Of a DNA stretch of 64,000 nucleotides, positions 1 through 12,344 are shown piece after piece. The translations under genes and the position numbers were made by a program. The notes beneath the pieces are model-generated. The model saw nothing but the letters and a program-made list of their open reading frames with translations. It ran no database searches and had not been told where the DNA came from. Position 1 is the first letter of the stretch. The number at the start of each line of letters is the position of its first letter. The stretch comes from Dichomitus squalens LYAD-421 SS1 (taxonomy: Eukaryota > Basidiomycota > Agaricomycetes > Polyporales > Polyporaceae), in contig NW_006766901.1 in assembly GCF_000275845.1 (NCBI RefSeq), forward strand, positions 450,995 to 514,994, written 5' to 3'.

Positions 1-359
1 CCTCGCTCTCGCGCCTTGTCCTTGGTTGCTAAGCAGCCCCTCTAGTATACTAAGGACCCCCTAGGCGCTCCCTAGTCCCCATCTCGACCTCTTGGTCATT
101 GGGACTAGGTGAGTGACCATAGTGTTGTATCTCTCTTCGATTGCTAATGTATAACTTGGTCATTGGGACTAGTCTGTCGCTATCTGCGTGAAGACTAGCT
201 TCGTAGGTCTTGTGCCTTCGTGCCGGCCTCCGCTCTGCCCCGTCGAGTTTCTTGTTGCGTTTATCCCTCTTTCCCTCGTTTTCCCCCTTTCGGCTCCTCG
301 CCGCTCGCCTACGGGGTCGTCGCCGAACGTCGACCCGAGTCTACGCGCCTAGTCGCCGC

Positions 360-1762
360 GACAATCGGCGTATCTTCGAGTCAGGCACTTTAGAGAGCCA
401 TGCGAAGACAAGAGAGATGATTGAGGAGTTGAAGAAGCCTCTGCTATGGCATCATCTCAGCCGGTAAATTTTGTTTTGCATGCATGGATTGAGTCGTAAC
501 GCATTGCTCAATCTGGACTATTATCAGTGTCAAGCGGCACCTCGAACCACTCGCTATAGCTGCAAATGTTACCCAGGCCAATGACTGCCGACTTGACCAA
601 GTCCTTCTCACTTTTGGGTTCATCTATAATTTCTTCACATCACTCACAGATCTGGAGGACAATCCTTTCCACGCTGCTGTCTGCAAAAGCCTCGAGATGC
701 GCTGGGCCAAGGCGGATCAAGATGTATTTATCGCTGCAGTGGTTCTGAACCCATGGATCAAGATGCGCCCCTTTCGACCCAACATGCAGCTCTTTACTGA
801 AGCGGCATTTCATGTTGTCCTGACTCGTCTTTGGAAACGCTTCTACCCTGACGAGCCGGTACCAACATCACTCTTTACAGAGATCCAAGAATACTTCGAC
901 AGCACCGGCAACTTTGAGTCCTTGCGCACAACAATGGATGCTATTGAGAGCCAGGCTCGTGATCGTGTACGTGTTCATGTGCGTCACTTACAGTCCCTTG
1001 TCAATTGACTATTGTTCCAGAACACAGATCCCAATCCTGCAAATGTATGGCGCTCCTTCAACCACCCCGATCTTCCCATTCCGGCTCTGAATCGTATCGC
1101 AATTCACATCCTGTCGATCTGCCCCAATTCTGCAAATTGCGAACGACTTTTCAGCACACTCGGATTGATCATGACCGACCTTCGATCACGGCTTGGTCTG
1201 CCTACCCTTATGAACCTTGCAGAGCTCCGTCTACATTTGCGAGACGAGAACATTCGTAATAACATCAAGGTACGCCTTAAGCGTCACTTCGGAGATCGAG
1301 CAATGGTTCCGCTAGTGCAAAAATCGGCGGAAAGTGAGGCTATTGCTGGATGTCCGTCCACAGAACGTGAGTAGTGATATTGAACATAAAGCTGGTAAAC
1401 GTCTCACATTATTCACAGGCTCGACAACGCATACAGGCTCTCAGGGAGGTACTCCATCCCAAGGAGCCTTCTGTGACCTTGTTAGGCAGCATCAGTGCGA
1501 GGACACCGATGCAAACGATGACACAATCTTCCCTTCCGTCATCAAAATCAAGCTCGAATCTCTCTTCGATTTTTCGCTCTCATACTGGCAAAAACGGAGA
1601 GGAGAGTCTGACATGACAGCAACGCTTGATGAGGAGCTCGAGGTATGGAACATCTTGGACATGGATGCTGATGGAGAGCCTGCCATGAACGATTTGGGGA
1701 CGATTGATGGCGCAGGGAGAGAACAACCAGATCCATTCACTAGTGCTGTACTTGGAATATGA
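360..1762 (+). mobile_element. hAT-family transposase, 5'-truncated
   Basis: The reading frame is open through four exons (about 360-463, 528-966, 1021-1366, 1419-1762) joined by GT-AG introns of 64, 54 and 52 bp in agreeing phases. The third exon carries the hAT C-terminal dimerisation signature, NSANCERLFSTLG, followed by a conserved DLRSRL stretch. The second exon has the DCRLDQVL...NFFTSL and VVLNPW patterns of basidiomycete hAT transposases. The family catalyses cut-and-paste transposition. I see no BED zinc finger or N-terminal catalytic part upstream, and the first exon has no convincing start, so this is a truncated copy. The surviving part has no in-frame stop and appears fairly recent. 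No terminal inverted repeats or target duplications were identified. Confidence 0.8.
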
Positions 1763-3259
1763 TACATGTCGCTATATGACAAAGGGGAGCAGTGAGAGTA
1801 GGTGAGAGGGTAGGAGGACAAAGGGCGGGTTGGCAATGCGGTCCGAGGGAGCAGAGTGCTAATTTTGCATTATTGAAAGCTAGTATAGATGCTTAGGAAA
1901 CCTCCTACGAGATTTGAAGCCAAACGGAGCAGCGGGGAGAGCTCGACAATTCAGACCGCGGGGAGGACGAGCTGACGGAGAGATTAGGCGCCGACGTTGG
2001 GAATTAGCGTTGTCGGAGCCGCTGGGTCGCCGACAGGTGTGCGAGCGTGCGAAAGTTTACCGTTGGCCTTGTCGACATGTCGACAGGTTTACTATACCTG
2101 TCAACCTGGTCAACGGTTGCGTCAACCCGCACATCACTGGCGCCCGACCCCCGACTTCGAGGCCTCGTGTCCGACGCATTCCTTTGCGCCCCCCTTTCAC
2201 CCCTCCTTTGTCTTCCGTGCAGGCACTTCGCACGGCGCACGCGTAGGTCTGATGCGAGAAGAGACCGCCGAGACAGCGAAGCACCTCCCGCCAGATTGAA
2301 GTACACTTGCGGACCGTGGCACATGTACATCAGATCGCAAAGCAGCGTCCACGAGCGGTTCTACCGCTTACTTCACGCGGCAATTATCCAGGGCCAACGC
2401 CCACGTCCAACGTTCGCTGCTGGGCGGCTCGAACGAGCCACGAGGCGGCGTCCACGGCGTCGCGGAGGCCCGCGGGCGGCGACGTGCGACGTGGGTGTGT
2501 GGCCTGCGGGGCGGCTCGTGTCCACCCTTGTCGCCTCGCGGTTTGTGCGTGTGCTACCGGAAGCTTGTGCTTTGCGGGATGTCCTCCCGCGAAGTGCATG
2601 GTGGGACACTCCGTGGACGGAGAGTTGATGACCGGACTAATCGGAGGTTTGGGGCATAGAAGGTCGAGCCTATCACGTATGTTCCAACTCTGGGGATGGC
2701 GAGACTCGGCCGGTCATCATGCGGTAGATCAGTGCGCACGACGGAGTCTCACTGTCTCCTTCTCCCTCCCGTTTGACAGTTGCTGGTACGTGCCCATATT
2801 TTCTGATCGTCGTACAGGTCGGCTTACCTCTCTCCGTCGTTGTTGACTGGGTTCCGCAGGTTCCCGCATCTCTATTGACGGCAACACTCACCTCAAGGCG
2901 GAAAGCACGCCTTGCGCAGACAATGCATTCTACGGAGTTGACTATATGCGCTTGCGTTCAGTCATCCACCTCCTCAAGGCGTTCTCCATCGTGGACACAA
3001 CCGATTTATTTCCAGGCTTGCGTTCCACATTCACGTCAGATCTCTTCGACTTCAGGTGCTGGTCCAGTACACGCCGAGCCACAGTGCTCCGGGAACAGGT
3101 TGCCATGTTGCTAGCGCCAGCGTGGAAGGCGGTCCACCGGCCTGGGATCCAGAAATCGTCGTCGCTGATGAACGCGAGAAGCTGTATGGATAGGTTCTCA
3201 GCGGTGCAAATTAGTTTGTTTCTCGACGTATATGTTGCAGGATGCAGCCACCGCCTCAG
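1763..3259. other. no recognisable gene
   Basis: Several open frames exist on both strands but none resembles a known family, has a consistent exon chain, or keeps one frame for long. Around 2940-3190 the plus strand gives short protein-like stretches in two different frames, which could be decayed coding sequence. Nothing firm can be named. Confidence 0.5.
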
Positions 3260-4642
3260 ATTAAAGAAGCTCCAGAATGATTAGAGCCGGTCGACGGTCG
3301 GTAGAGATCTTAGACCTTAGAGAACACCATGGGCTAGTCCACATCCGAGGTACGTGGTCATCGGTAGCTGCTCTCGTGGTGGATTCTTGTCCTTCATGTC
3401 CCATTCCGATCACAGAGGTCTCGCACCACGTTCCCTCAGGAGCGACCAATCCGCGGACGCGGCCATCCCACTGCACGTACTCCTTCATAGTCCTGTCTGG
3501 TAGATGATCTCCGACCTCGCACAGCACGCACTGGACGCTACGGGCGTCGCTGTCGGCGTTGACGTCCGCAGTTAGCACCAGTGTGACACGGAGGTTCGGG
3601 TCGTACCATTGTGCTTTGGAGTTAATCAGGGTCTACGGGCGATCGCGGTCATATCGGGTTCGCAGGAACAGCCCCTCCAAGCAAATCTTCGCACTGAGTT
3701 TTGGCGGTACGTACGTCGCAGTGCTGCCAGTGCTGCGACGACCGCTGACGCGCGACTCTCCGTAGGGACAGGAGGTTGTCGGTGGAGGCGGATATGCGAC
3801 TTCGCCTCATCTACGTTCTGTGCTACTGGGCGTTCGTCACCTTGCTAGACTCGCTCCTAGACTCGCGGCGCTCTACCGCTGCGGAGCCTTCGTGTGACTG
3901 CCAGCTTATGTCATTGCCTGCCCGAGGGGCTGCTGACAAAGTCAACGAAAGTCGCGCTGTCACACCGTATCGGGTGAGTAGCCGAGATATATCGCTGTAG
4001 ACGTCGGGTGATGGTTGCTCTTACCGTGGAGGATATAAATCAATGTGCATCTCACTGAGCACATCATACACCGCCCTCTCATATCTCTCGATGGTCCGGT
4101 ACTGCTAGAGGAGGTCATCGAGCGGGTAATTGGTCAACCACGCGACCATACACGCGCACTCCCCGAAGTGCCGTAGCTTGCTAAGCTGTTCTTCTTGCCT
4201 CTCGCGTCCAGCTTTCATCCTCGCGGACGAAACGATGCCACGATCCAAGGGTCTTATAGGGACGCTCGAGCTCGATCCAGACGTTGCGCTCTCGGGCAGG
4301 TCCTTGAGTCCGGTTTGGCATTGAAACGGGGGAGGGATTGTGCCAAAGTCGTTTCGGGACACATCGCGGATATGGGAGAGGACCGTGGACCTCCTCGCGC
4401 CCGCGCTCAATCCTCGCCGGACAGCTCGTCATTAAGGGGTTGCAGCCACGAGACAGATACCAGTAACCGTCCTCAGCAGCTTCGGATCGTTCTCGGGCAC
4501 TCAAGCGCGTCAAGATCGTCGGCAGAGTCATAAGATGGGCTCCCCTGTCCAGCTTCGCGGACACGTTGCGAGGGCGAGGAAGGAGGTTGCACATGTCTCT
4601 GAGAGATTCCTGAGTGGATGTTTCATACATGACTTGGATCAT
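3260..4642 (-). pseudogene. decayed coding sequence, family unknown
   Basis: Read leftward, this stretch gives several protein-like segments broken by stops. One segment around 4050-4330 reads GECACMVAWLTNYPLDDLL, hits an in-frame TAG, then continues sensibly with QYRTIERYERAVYDVL. A second segment around 3300-3720 reads LVLTADVNADSDARS and EVGDHLPDRTMKEYV and is also interrupted by a TAG just upstream, within otherwise plausible sequence. The pattern of good coding texture with isolated stops in the same direction suggests one multi-exon gene that has lost function. I do not recognise the family. An alternative is several unrelated chance open frames. Confidence 0.35.
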
Positions 4643-5598
4643 AACATCGCGTTGCCGGCTTTCATCGGACGTTCACTATGTCGTTGACAGATCGCCCTAG
4701 GTGGAGAACATCATTTTCGTGAGTGCCCTGCTATGTGGTTTCTCATCTGATTGGAGCCGCAGATGTAAACGAGAGAATACGGAGAGAGCTCGGACGAGGA
4801 ACTTGCCAAGGACGGATACTGCCATTGGTGCTGGGATAAGAACATCAGCCGAGGGAAAGGCATACGACGTCCTATCCCTATAAAGTTAGTGTTGCATTTC
4901 GAAAGGAATGTAATGTATGGGTACTTCGGTGCGAAGTCTTGGACCTCGGATGCCCCAAATTGGGTCGAAGCTACCCGTTCGTCGAATTCTTATGTGGGGT
5001 CGGTAGACATGTGAGCGAAAGGAAGGATAGGGGGCTTGGAGCAGATGTGGTGACGGACGCGACCCAATTAACTGGAGGATTAGTAGAGAATTCGATACAA
5101 CCAGGCTGATGAACACGGTTGATGGAGCCAAGGGGCGTAGAACGTGAGGGTCTGCATGGTGGTTTGGGTAAATCGAAGCCAGGTCAACGAGGGCAGGCAC
5201 CTGTCGCTCACCTATCACTTGGATGCAGCATGTATTTCCGAGTCAAAGCACAATGAGGACTGCAGATCACTTCGAGCGGTACAGACTCATACTAGTAGTC
5301 TTCTAGGACTGCTTGCGGTTGAAGTTGAGCGTTCTAACTTGCGCCTGGCTTACATAATGATTATGCCACCACATCATCCATTGACGACGCCGAGGACCAT
5401 ATGTACAAGGTTTTTCTGCCTTCACTCTCATCAGCAGTTCCTGACGACCCTTATGACTCTCTTAGAATAGAGCGGCCGAGGCTTTTCGTCGCGCGAGCCT
5501 ATGTGGATGTTGGATGAACAGCCTATTTCCAATGCGTCACGACTTCTAATACGTATAATATCTCTTGTTCTCATCCCCACTACTCTCCACTCCGAACG
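4643..5598. other. intergenic, nothing recognised
   Basis: About 950 bp between the decayed minus-strand sequence and the F-box/WD40 gene. No ORF here shows family resemblance on either strand. The last 100 bp should hold the promoter of the next gene; I see no clear TATA box. Confidence 0.4.
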
Positions 5599-8049
5599 AT
5601 GCGTTGCTCACTACCCATGGAAATCATAGAGCATGTCGTTGATATGCTTCATCTCGATGTACGCGTACTGCGTATACTCAGTCTTACTTGCCGGGATCTA
5701 CTTCCCCGCAGCCGCTTTCACCTCTTCTATTCTATCAAGTTTGTGCCCATCCTGCGAGAGGTGGATGCACTGTGCAGCTTCCTCGATGGTAGTCCCGAGC
5801 TCGCTGACCAAGTACATATCGTCACGGTACGACCAGACCCACGACCAGCCGCAGGTATGTTCCTAGCGGGGTTACTCAGGAAACTCCCACGTCTGCGCCA
5901 TTGTAAGCTGTTGGTTGGGGGGACGCCCAGTGGGAGGTGCCCTTGTCCTTTCATCCGAGCACCCTTGCATTCGTTAGGACGGCCCTCTATATCCAGGAGT
6001 TGGACTTTCACAGCTTCTACTTCACCTCCTGCGCCGAGGTTGCGAGATTCATATGCTCGTTTCCCTTTCTCCGACATCTCGGATGCTCCGATATCCGTAC
6101 TCGAAATCCTAGTATCCGGCGGCCTCTCGTTCGTTGTCGTCTACAATGTCGGATATGCAGTATATCGGTAAATGCCCTGTTGGAATCGAGTACATATAGG
6201 ACTGACGATTGCATATGACCTAGATCATGGAAGACGTCGACATCGCTGTGGTGCGACTCATCCTTGAGCTAGCGAGTGCTACACTCGAACACCTTGAGAT
6301 CTGCTACTTAGAGAAGTCCATCCTCCGGGTTGTCCACGTGTTTCCAAACGAGAGTACGTGACCAAAGTCATCACTGTCCACAGCTTGTCTCACATCCAGA
6401 TTATAGACTTCGGTCTGCCTGAACTACCACATTTGCAAGTTCTGACGCTCTTGACTAGGAGGCAGCAGCGGAAAGAAGGAGGCACGCCTCTGAAACGCAT
6501 TGAAACGCTTCTCCATAACGTCAATGCTCCCTCTCTGAAGCAGGTGCGGCTTCAGATCCGTCCGACCATGAGGACATCTCTTGGCCAGGACTACAACCAG
6601 ATGATGTGGAGCAGCTTGGAGCCTTTGCTCGCCGCCGGAGACCTGGAAGTGATCATTGAAGTTGTTGGTGGGCGCCCTAATCGAAGGGGATGGTGGAAGC
6701 GGATGCTCGAGCGGACGTTACCCGCGCTGCACGCTCGATCACGACTCACAGTCGAGTGTCATGCAGGTGCGCACAAGTGTTTGAACGAGTAGAAAGTGAA
6801 TATGCGCTGACAGTGACGCAGGTCCCTGTGAGCTGCCGGGTCACGAAGGGGGCATCATCGCCCTGACTCTGTCCCCTGATGGCTGTTGGATTGCAACCGC
6901 CTCAGAGGACAAATCCATCGTACTGTGGAACGCTCTGGATGGAACAGCCGTTCGTGACTGGGTTGTCCATTACCACCACGAAGTTGTGACTCGTACAACC
7001 CTCGTATTCTCTCCCAACAGTCAACAGCTCGCTTCCTGCGGCTCTCGCGATGGGCGCATCACCATCTGGGACGTCGTTGACGGGCGCCGGCTCGCGACCT
7101 TGTATGACATGTTCGATGAAACAGACGACGTCACAGCTCGCGTTGCCGTCGTTCCTGATTCTACATGCGCTCGGTCATCAGATGGTACCATGCTCGCGAC
7201 AGTATCCCACAAGGACGAGAGCGAGGGGGTTGCGCGGATTTGGGACGCTCGCACTTACAAGCAACTCTCCCCAATCCCCTGTCGTCCAGGGTATACCGGG
7301 CCTATCAGCTCTGCGGATGGCATTTGGTGGGCTGTCCTCTATGAAGGGTTGGTGCAAGTGATCGGTGCGGTAGACAAGAATGACTCTCCTCTTGCAGCGC
7401 CTTGCCATGCTATCTCCGCTACGAGGGGTCTGAAAGTTTGTTCTTTCGATCCTGCGAGCATGCGGATCGCCGCTGCATACAATGAAGGGAAGCTTTGCGT
7501 ATGGAACCTCCGTACTGGGAAAGAGATCTTGCTCCAGAAGCAGCAGGATCAAGAGGCAGCAGACGCGTCTCACGCGAAAGTCGTACAGTTCTCTCCAAAT
7601 GGTGCCTTGCTTCTCAGCGTCTGGAAAGCGACCGGAGAGATGGACATCTGGGACTCTTTCAGTGGCGAGTCGCTGAGGTGTCTGTCTCTAGGAGGGCAAG
7701 ACAAACCCTACCAAGCCAACACAGCACTGTTCTCGCCGGATGGGCGATACGTCGCCTCAGGGTCCGAAGATGGCACTGTGCGGTTGTGGAGTGCCACCGA
7801 TTGGTCCCCGGTGGCTGTATTCGCAGAGCATCCCAATAGCGTAACACGGCTTGCCTTCTCGCCTGATGGGAGGCTGCTCGTCTCGGGAGCGGAGGATGGC
7901 TCGTTGTGCATGCGTGATCTGCGCGAGCTGGAGTTCAGCGACTGGATTCAGGTATGAGGGTAAAGTCCACGTCACAGCTGTCCTGGTTACTCATTCCGAG
8001 ACTGTGTATACAGGACTCCCGCCGACCGAGACTCGGCGAAGATCAATAG
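5599..8049 (+). CDS. F-box-like / WD40 repeat protein, one frame break
   Basis: The start at 5599 opens an F-box-like region (LPMEIIEHVVDML, LTCRDLLPRSRFHLF) followed by leucine-rich sequence. Phase-consistent introns at 6168-6223, 6338-6399 and 6767-6821 link this to a WD40 block of about eight repeats (GHEGGIIALTLSPDG, VLWN, ITIWD, CVWN, MDIWD, FSPDGRYVASGSEDGTVRLW). A last intron 7952-8013 would add 11 residues ending at 8049; without it the frame stops at 7957. F-box/WD40 proteins usually serve as substrate receptors of SCF ubiquitin ligases, so that role is inferred. The frame changes between about 5900 and 5930. A 104-bp intron (5827-5930) would repair it but would remove good coding texture, so a real frameshift or sequencing error is equally likely. 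The two halves could also be separate genes. Confidence 0.6.
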
Positions 8050-9087
8050 TGTAACAGCCTAGGCGGATTCAATGCAGTGGCGACACTGTCATTGCCTACG
8101 GATGGCATATGAGAATCGAGATTATGGGGGCTGGGGGCTGCTTCTCTTCTTCGTCCTTCCCAAGCACCGACGAAGTTGAGACTGCAAGGTGTACAGGAGA
8201 GTCGGCATCCCCAGTAGGACTATCTTCCCCCGTGAATCAGATCTTTAGTAGAGTACTGCTCGAGCTGAACAGTTACTTAAGCTACGAACAACCTACAGTA
8301 ATCACGTTACCTCACTTGGCGCACTCCGCCCACTACCGATCGCAAGCTCGTAAGCCTACACGTAAATGCTACACTTTTAACTTCACTTACAAGGTGTGGT
8401 CTCCCCATTGTTTGCGGCTTTCATGGCACATTCGGTGTCGGTTGCTTCCGCCTTGACTCGCTCGACAGCGAGTACTGAAGGCTCCTTGATCTCTTTGCCT
8501 CTAAGTATGTAGGCGCATCGACGCATCACCTTTCCGGCACCGGACTAATCATGAGGCCTAGGAAGTTCGGGAGGGGACGAGGTCAGCGACGATGATGAGC
8601 CTCGTCAATAGTCGCACCCGACGGAGTCGCATCCACTTACGAATGTCATCGGGAGCAAGGAACCGGCACAGCCTCCGAGAAGAGCGGATCTGATCAATGA
8701 CATCGACTCCTTATCGGGATCCCGTCTGGCTCTCTCTGGACATTCTTGGTCCAGCAAGGTCGGTTTGTCGCTTGCTCCTCTGAAGTTCCAGAGCATGCTA
8801 CAATCCCGTTTATACTGTCAACGCATACTCGCGCTGTGGAAAGGCAGCCTTGTCCTACAAGTCCGGTAGGTCGGGGAATCGCCCCTCGCGGGGGAGAACA
8901 GATCGTATCCATATTGGGTATGGCCCGCGTCCGGGCATCTCTGGTCGTGGCTCTCTATCGTCAGGCTTTTTTCAGATGCCCTGACACACTTTCCTGCGGG
9001 TATTCTTTTATCCTCTTCAGGTGCACCACGCGCAGCCCGCTTGATCAGCTTGGTAATTATGCATTCCTACTCCACTATCCACTGTCG
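8050..9087. other. intergenic, nothing recognised
   Basis: About 1 kb with no supported gene on either strand. Open frames are short and lack family resemblance or splice consistency. Confidence 0.45.
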
Positions 9088-9095
9088 TATATAAA
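9088..9095 (+). promoter_or_regulatory. TATA box of MFS transporter
   Basis: The sequence TATATAAA lies 81 bp upstream of the ATG at 9176, a normal spacing for a fungal TATA element followed by a short leader. Confidence 0.5.
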
Positions 9096-9175
9096 CTAGA
9101 CGAAAAGCCGGAGATCCCGGTATTTCTGGCGTTGCTGCCTTACTCCTCCCCTTGAACACGGGTGCCTTCTACAGC

Positions 9176-11032
9176 ATGGCTGATTCCACCGCTTCCGCTG
9201 CCGATCACGCAACTGTACCACCAGCGGCCACAACGGAGCCCAGCTCAAAAACGCCGACCTTTGTTGAGTCGGGCGAGCGAACGGAAAGTCAAGATGTCGT
9301 ATCCCAATTTCAACATGAAGCATACGGCCCTGGCCCAGGAGAGAAGCCAGAAGACACTTTCGAGATGACGATGGCCCCTGACGACCCTGACAACCCGAAG
9401 ACATGGTCGAGGCCATACAGGTGGTTCATCACGATGTTGTCCGCGGTATTGGTTCTGAACGCGTGCGTTTATACGTCCTTCTCGAACCTGCTTCACGCAT
9501 ATTGAAGTGCGCCGCTGCATCAGGACCTTCGCGTCGTCTGCGCCGTCAGGGATCGCGGGCCAGCTCATAGAACACTTTCACATCAGTAGAGAGGTCGCGA
9601 CGCTCACCATCGCACTCTTTGTTGCCGGATATTGCGTCGGGCCACTTGCTTGGGGACCCCTGTCAGAACAGGTCGGGCGGAAGCCCGTCTTCGTTGTCTG
9701 CTTCTTCGTCTATGCGGTATTCCAGGTTGGAAATGCCCTGGCGCCCAATACCGGTTCTCTGCTCGTTTTCCGTTTCCTCGGAGGCATGTTTGCGGCATCG
9801 CCGTTGGCGAACAGTGGGTGCGTGGGCTCGATGATAATATGGTCTACGCCTCGCTCATCACCTTTTGCTGCAGAGCTGTCATCTCCGATATCTGGGACGC
9901 GGATACGCGAGGCAAGGCTTTAGCTCTTTTCACGCTCGCTCCTTTCGCTGGTCCATCTCTGGGTCCTACTGTGTCTGGGTTCATGAACGTCGCAGGCGTA
10001 TCTTGGCGTTGGGTGTTTTATCTGCAGGCAATCTTCGCCGGCACTTGCCTGGCCGCAGTCGTCTTGTTCCTCCCCGAGACATATGTGTAAGTTGACCCCG
10101 TCTCGCATGATCTCTCGCGCATCTGACGGCGTGAACCAGACCTATACTGCTCGTGAGGCGTGCCCGCCAGAAGCGCAAGGAAACGGGCGACGATCGGTAC
10201 TGGGCGCCCCTTGAGAGAAACAAGCTGCCGCTCTCGCAACGCTTGAAGCATATCCTGGGCCGTCCCTTCGTTGTGCTCTTCTCGGAGCCCATGTTGCTCG
10301 CTATCACGGCGTACATGAGCGTACGTACCGCTCGTGATTTCACGCCGGGTATTGGGCTGACGTTTCGTCTAGTTCGTGTACGGCGTCGTGTACCTCCTGT
10401 TCGAGGCGTACCCGATCGTCTTCACCGAAGGCCACCACTTCAACACAGGCATCTCCGGGCTCATGTTCCTCCCCATCTTCGTGGGAGGCGTGGCGGGCGT
10501 CGCGATCTACCTCGGCTACTTCAACCCGCGCTACGCCGCCGCCATCAAGCAGTACGCGCCGCACCCCGTGCCGCCCGAGGTGCGCATGGAGGTCTGCACG
10601 TACGCCGCGCCGATCTTCGCGCTCGCGTTCTTCTGGTTCGGCTGGACGTCGTACCCGTCCGTGTCGTACTGGGCGCCGCTCATGGCGGGCTTCCCGATGG
10701 GCGTGTCCGTCGTGTTCATCTTCCTCGGGCTGTTCAACTACACGATCGACGCGTACCTCGCCGTCGCGGCGAGCGCGCTGTCCGCGATGACCGTCGTGCG
10801 CTCGCTGTTCGGCGCCGCGTTCCCGCTGTTCGCGACGCAGATGTACGACACGCTGAACCCACGCTGGGCGTCGACGCTCCTCGGGTGCATCGCGCTGCTC
10901 ATGGTCCCCATCCCGGTCGTGCTCGAGCGGTACGGGCACCGGCTGAGGGAGCGCAGCAAGTACGCGCCGTCGCGCGCGCTGCCGCCGAAGGCGCAGGCGG
11001 AGAAGGGCCCGGGGGGTGAGAAGGCCGTTTGA
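9176..11032 (+). CDS. MFS transporter, DHA1-like (drug/polyamine type)
   Basis: Five exons (9176-9462, 9524-9817, 9874-10086, 10140-10320, 10373-11032) with 52-61 bp introns give 544 residues. The joins restore hallmark motifs: LNATFASSAPSGI in TM1, GPLSEQVGRKPV (motif A loop), GAVISDIWD and WRWVFYLQ. The cytoplasmic N-terminus carries a DPDNPKTWSRPYRWF segment typical of fungal 12-TM drug:H+ antiporter 1 proteins. The protein should sit in the plasma membrane and exchange small organic substrates for protons; the substrate cannot be read from sequence. The C-terminal exon is strongly GC-biased relative to the first exons. It converges with RIB3 downstream. Family assignment is firm, substrate is not. 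Confidence 0.92.
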
Positions 11033-11403
11033 ATGAAAGTGTTCGCGCCGTTTTCTGGTCGCTGTGGACTGCGTTATAGACGTTCCTTGGTTAGACATAC
11101 ATTCGTATAATTATAATGAGCTCGCGATGACGATATCAATACCAATAACCTCGTACATGTGTACTATATCCAATCAATACTCAGTCATATCCGGCATTGG
11201 CTACCGCTTTGGCTCGCATCCGCTATTGCTTTCAGCATCGGGTCCGGCACCGCGGGTGACCGGCCACAATTCGTATAGCGCCCATTTGACCTCGCGAGAG
11301 CTGTTGCAGCTGGACGAACTTGTGGTGGGTGACGCACGCCAGAGTGGACTGGGCCCAAGAATGAGAGAGTAGGGATACTGTTACGGATGATACAACTTCG
11401 CGT
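11033..11403. other. intergenic between convergent genes
   Basis: About 370 bp separating the 3' ends of the MFS gene and RIB3. It should contain both polyadenylation regions. A short AT-rich stretch at about 11100-11185 (CATTCGTATAATTATAATG and following) is the most likely 3' processing zone of the MFS gene. Confidence 0.4.
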
Positions 11404-12344
11404 TCACGCCTCGGCCTGCGCCTGCTGCTGCTTCGCCTGCAGCTGCTCCCTCCACCGCACGAGCATCTCCACGCTGATCATCTTCAAGCCCCAGCGGTCC
11501 GCGAACCGCCTGCACCCGTCGCGCCGCATCATGCTCCCCTGCTCGTCGTCCTCGACGAGCTCGCAGAGGACGCCGGCGCGGGGGAGCCCGGCGAGCGCAC
11601 AGAGGTCGAGCGCGCTCTCGGTGTGGCCGCGGCGCGCGAGGACGCCGCCGTCGCGCGCGCGGAGGGGCACCATGTGGCCGGGGCGGGTGAAGGAGGCGGC
11701 GGAGACGGCGGGGGCGGGGGACGCGAGCGCGCGGACGGTGAGCGCGCGGTCGTGTGCGGAGATGCCGGTGGTGGTGCCGTGGGCGTAGTCGACGGTGACG
11801 GCGTAGGCGGTGCGGTGGGGGTCTTGGTTCTGGGGGACCATGGGGGGGATCTGGAGCTCGTCGAGGCGGGGGCCGGGGAGGGAGACGCAGATGTAGCCGC
11901 TGTGTGGGGGGGGGGGAACGGGTCAGCGTGAGGCCTCGGGGACATGCCAGGGGTTGGCGTTCCGGACGACTCGGAGGGCCGAGAGCGGGCGGGGGGTGAA
12001 CGCGGACGCGAAAAGAGGACATACCTGGAGTGCTTGATGAGCCAGGCCATCTTCTGGGTAGAGACCGCACTGGCGGCGATGATGAGGTCGCCCTCGTTCT
12101 CCCTGCTCTCGTCGTCCATCACGACCAGGAACTCGCCCCGCGCGAAGGCCTGGATCGCATCTTCGATGGGGTCGAAGGCGAAGCTTTCGCGGATAGGGGC
12201 ATCAAGCACTTCCTGGGGACGGGAAGACGAGGCGGTGGCGGGTATGAGCGGGAAGTCAGTTGCAGCCATGCCGTTCATGTGCAGGATAGGCTTGGAGGCA
12301 GAGATAGATGACTCGGGCTGGGACGCAAGAGCTACGGGCGCCAT
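11404..12344 (-). CDS. RIB3: 3,4-dihydroxy-2-butanone 4-phosphate synthase
   Basis: Two exons (12344-12025 and 11899-11404) with a 125-bp intron encode 271 residues. The enzyme converts ribulose 5-phosphate to formate and 3,4-dihydroxy-2-butanone 4-phosphate, the four-carbon precursor of riboflavin. Family signatures are all present: [16 protein letters not shown] (metal and substrate binding acidic loop), [35 protein letters not shown] and [11 protein letters not shown]. The splice restores [19 protein letters not shown] across the junction. It is monofunctional, with no GTP cyclohydrolase II domain, as usual in fungi. About 65 N-terminal residues precede the core and are poorly conserved in texture. 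The C-terminus ends in a glutamine/alanine-rich stretch. It is divergent from the phosphate carrier gene. Confidence 0.96.

Noticed and set aside
2047..2628. 193-codon plus-strand open frame
   Set aside because: Low-complexity, Arg/Ala-rich, no domain, no splice-consistent extension and equally long frames on both strands.
10340..11098. 252-codon minus-strand open frame
   Set aside because: It is an arginine-rich mirror of the last exon of the MFS gene, without family resemblance.
11381..12070. 229-codon minus-strand open frame
   Set aside because: It overlaps RIB3 in a different frame and is Pro/Arg-rich; RIB3 motifs and splicing explain the region.
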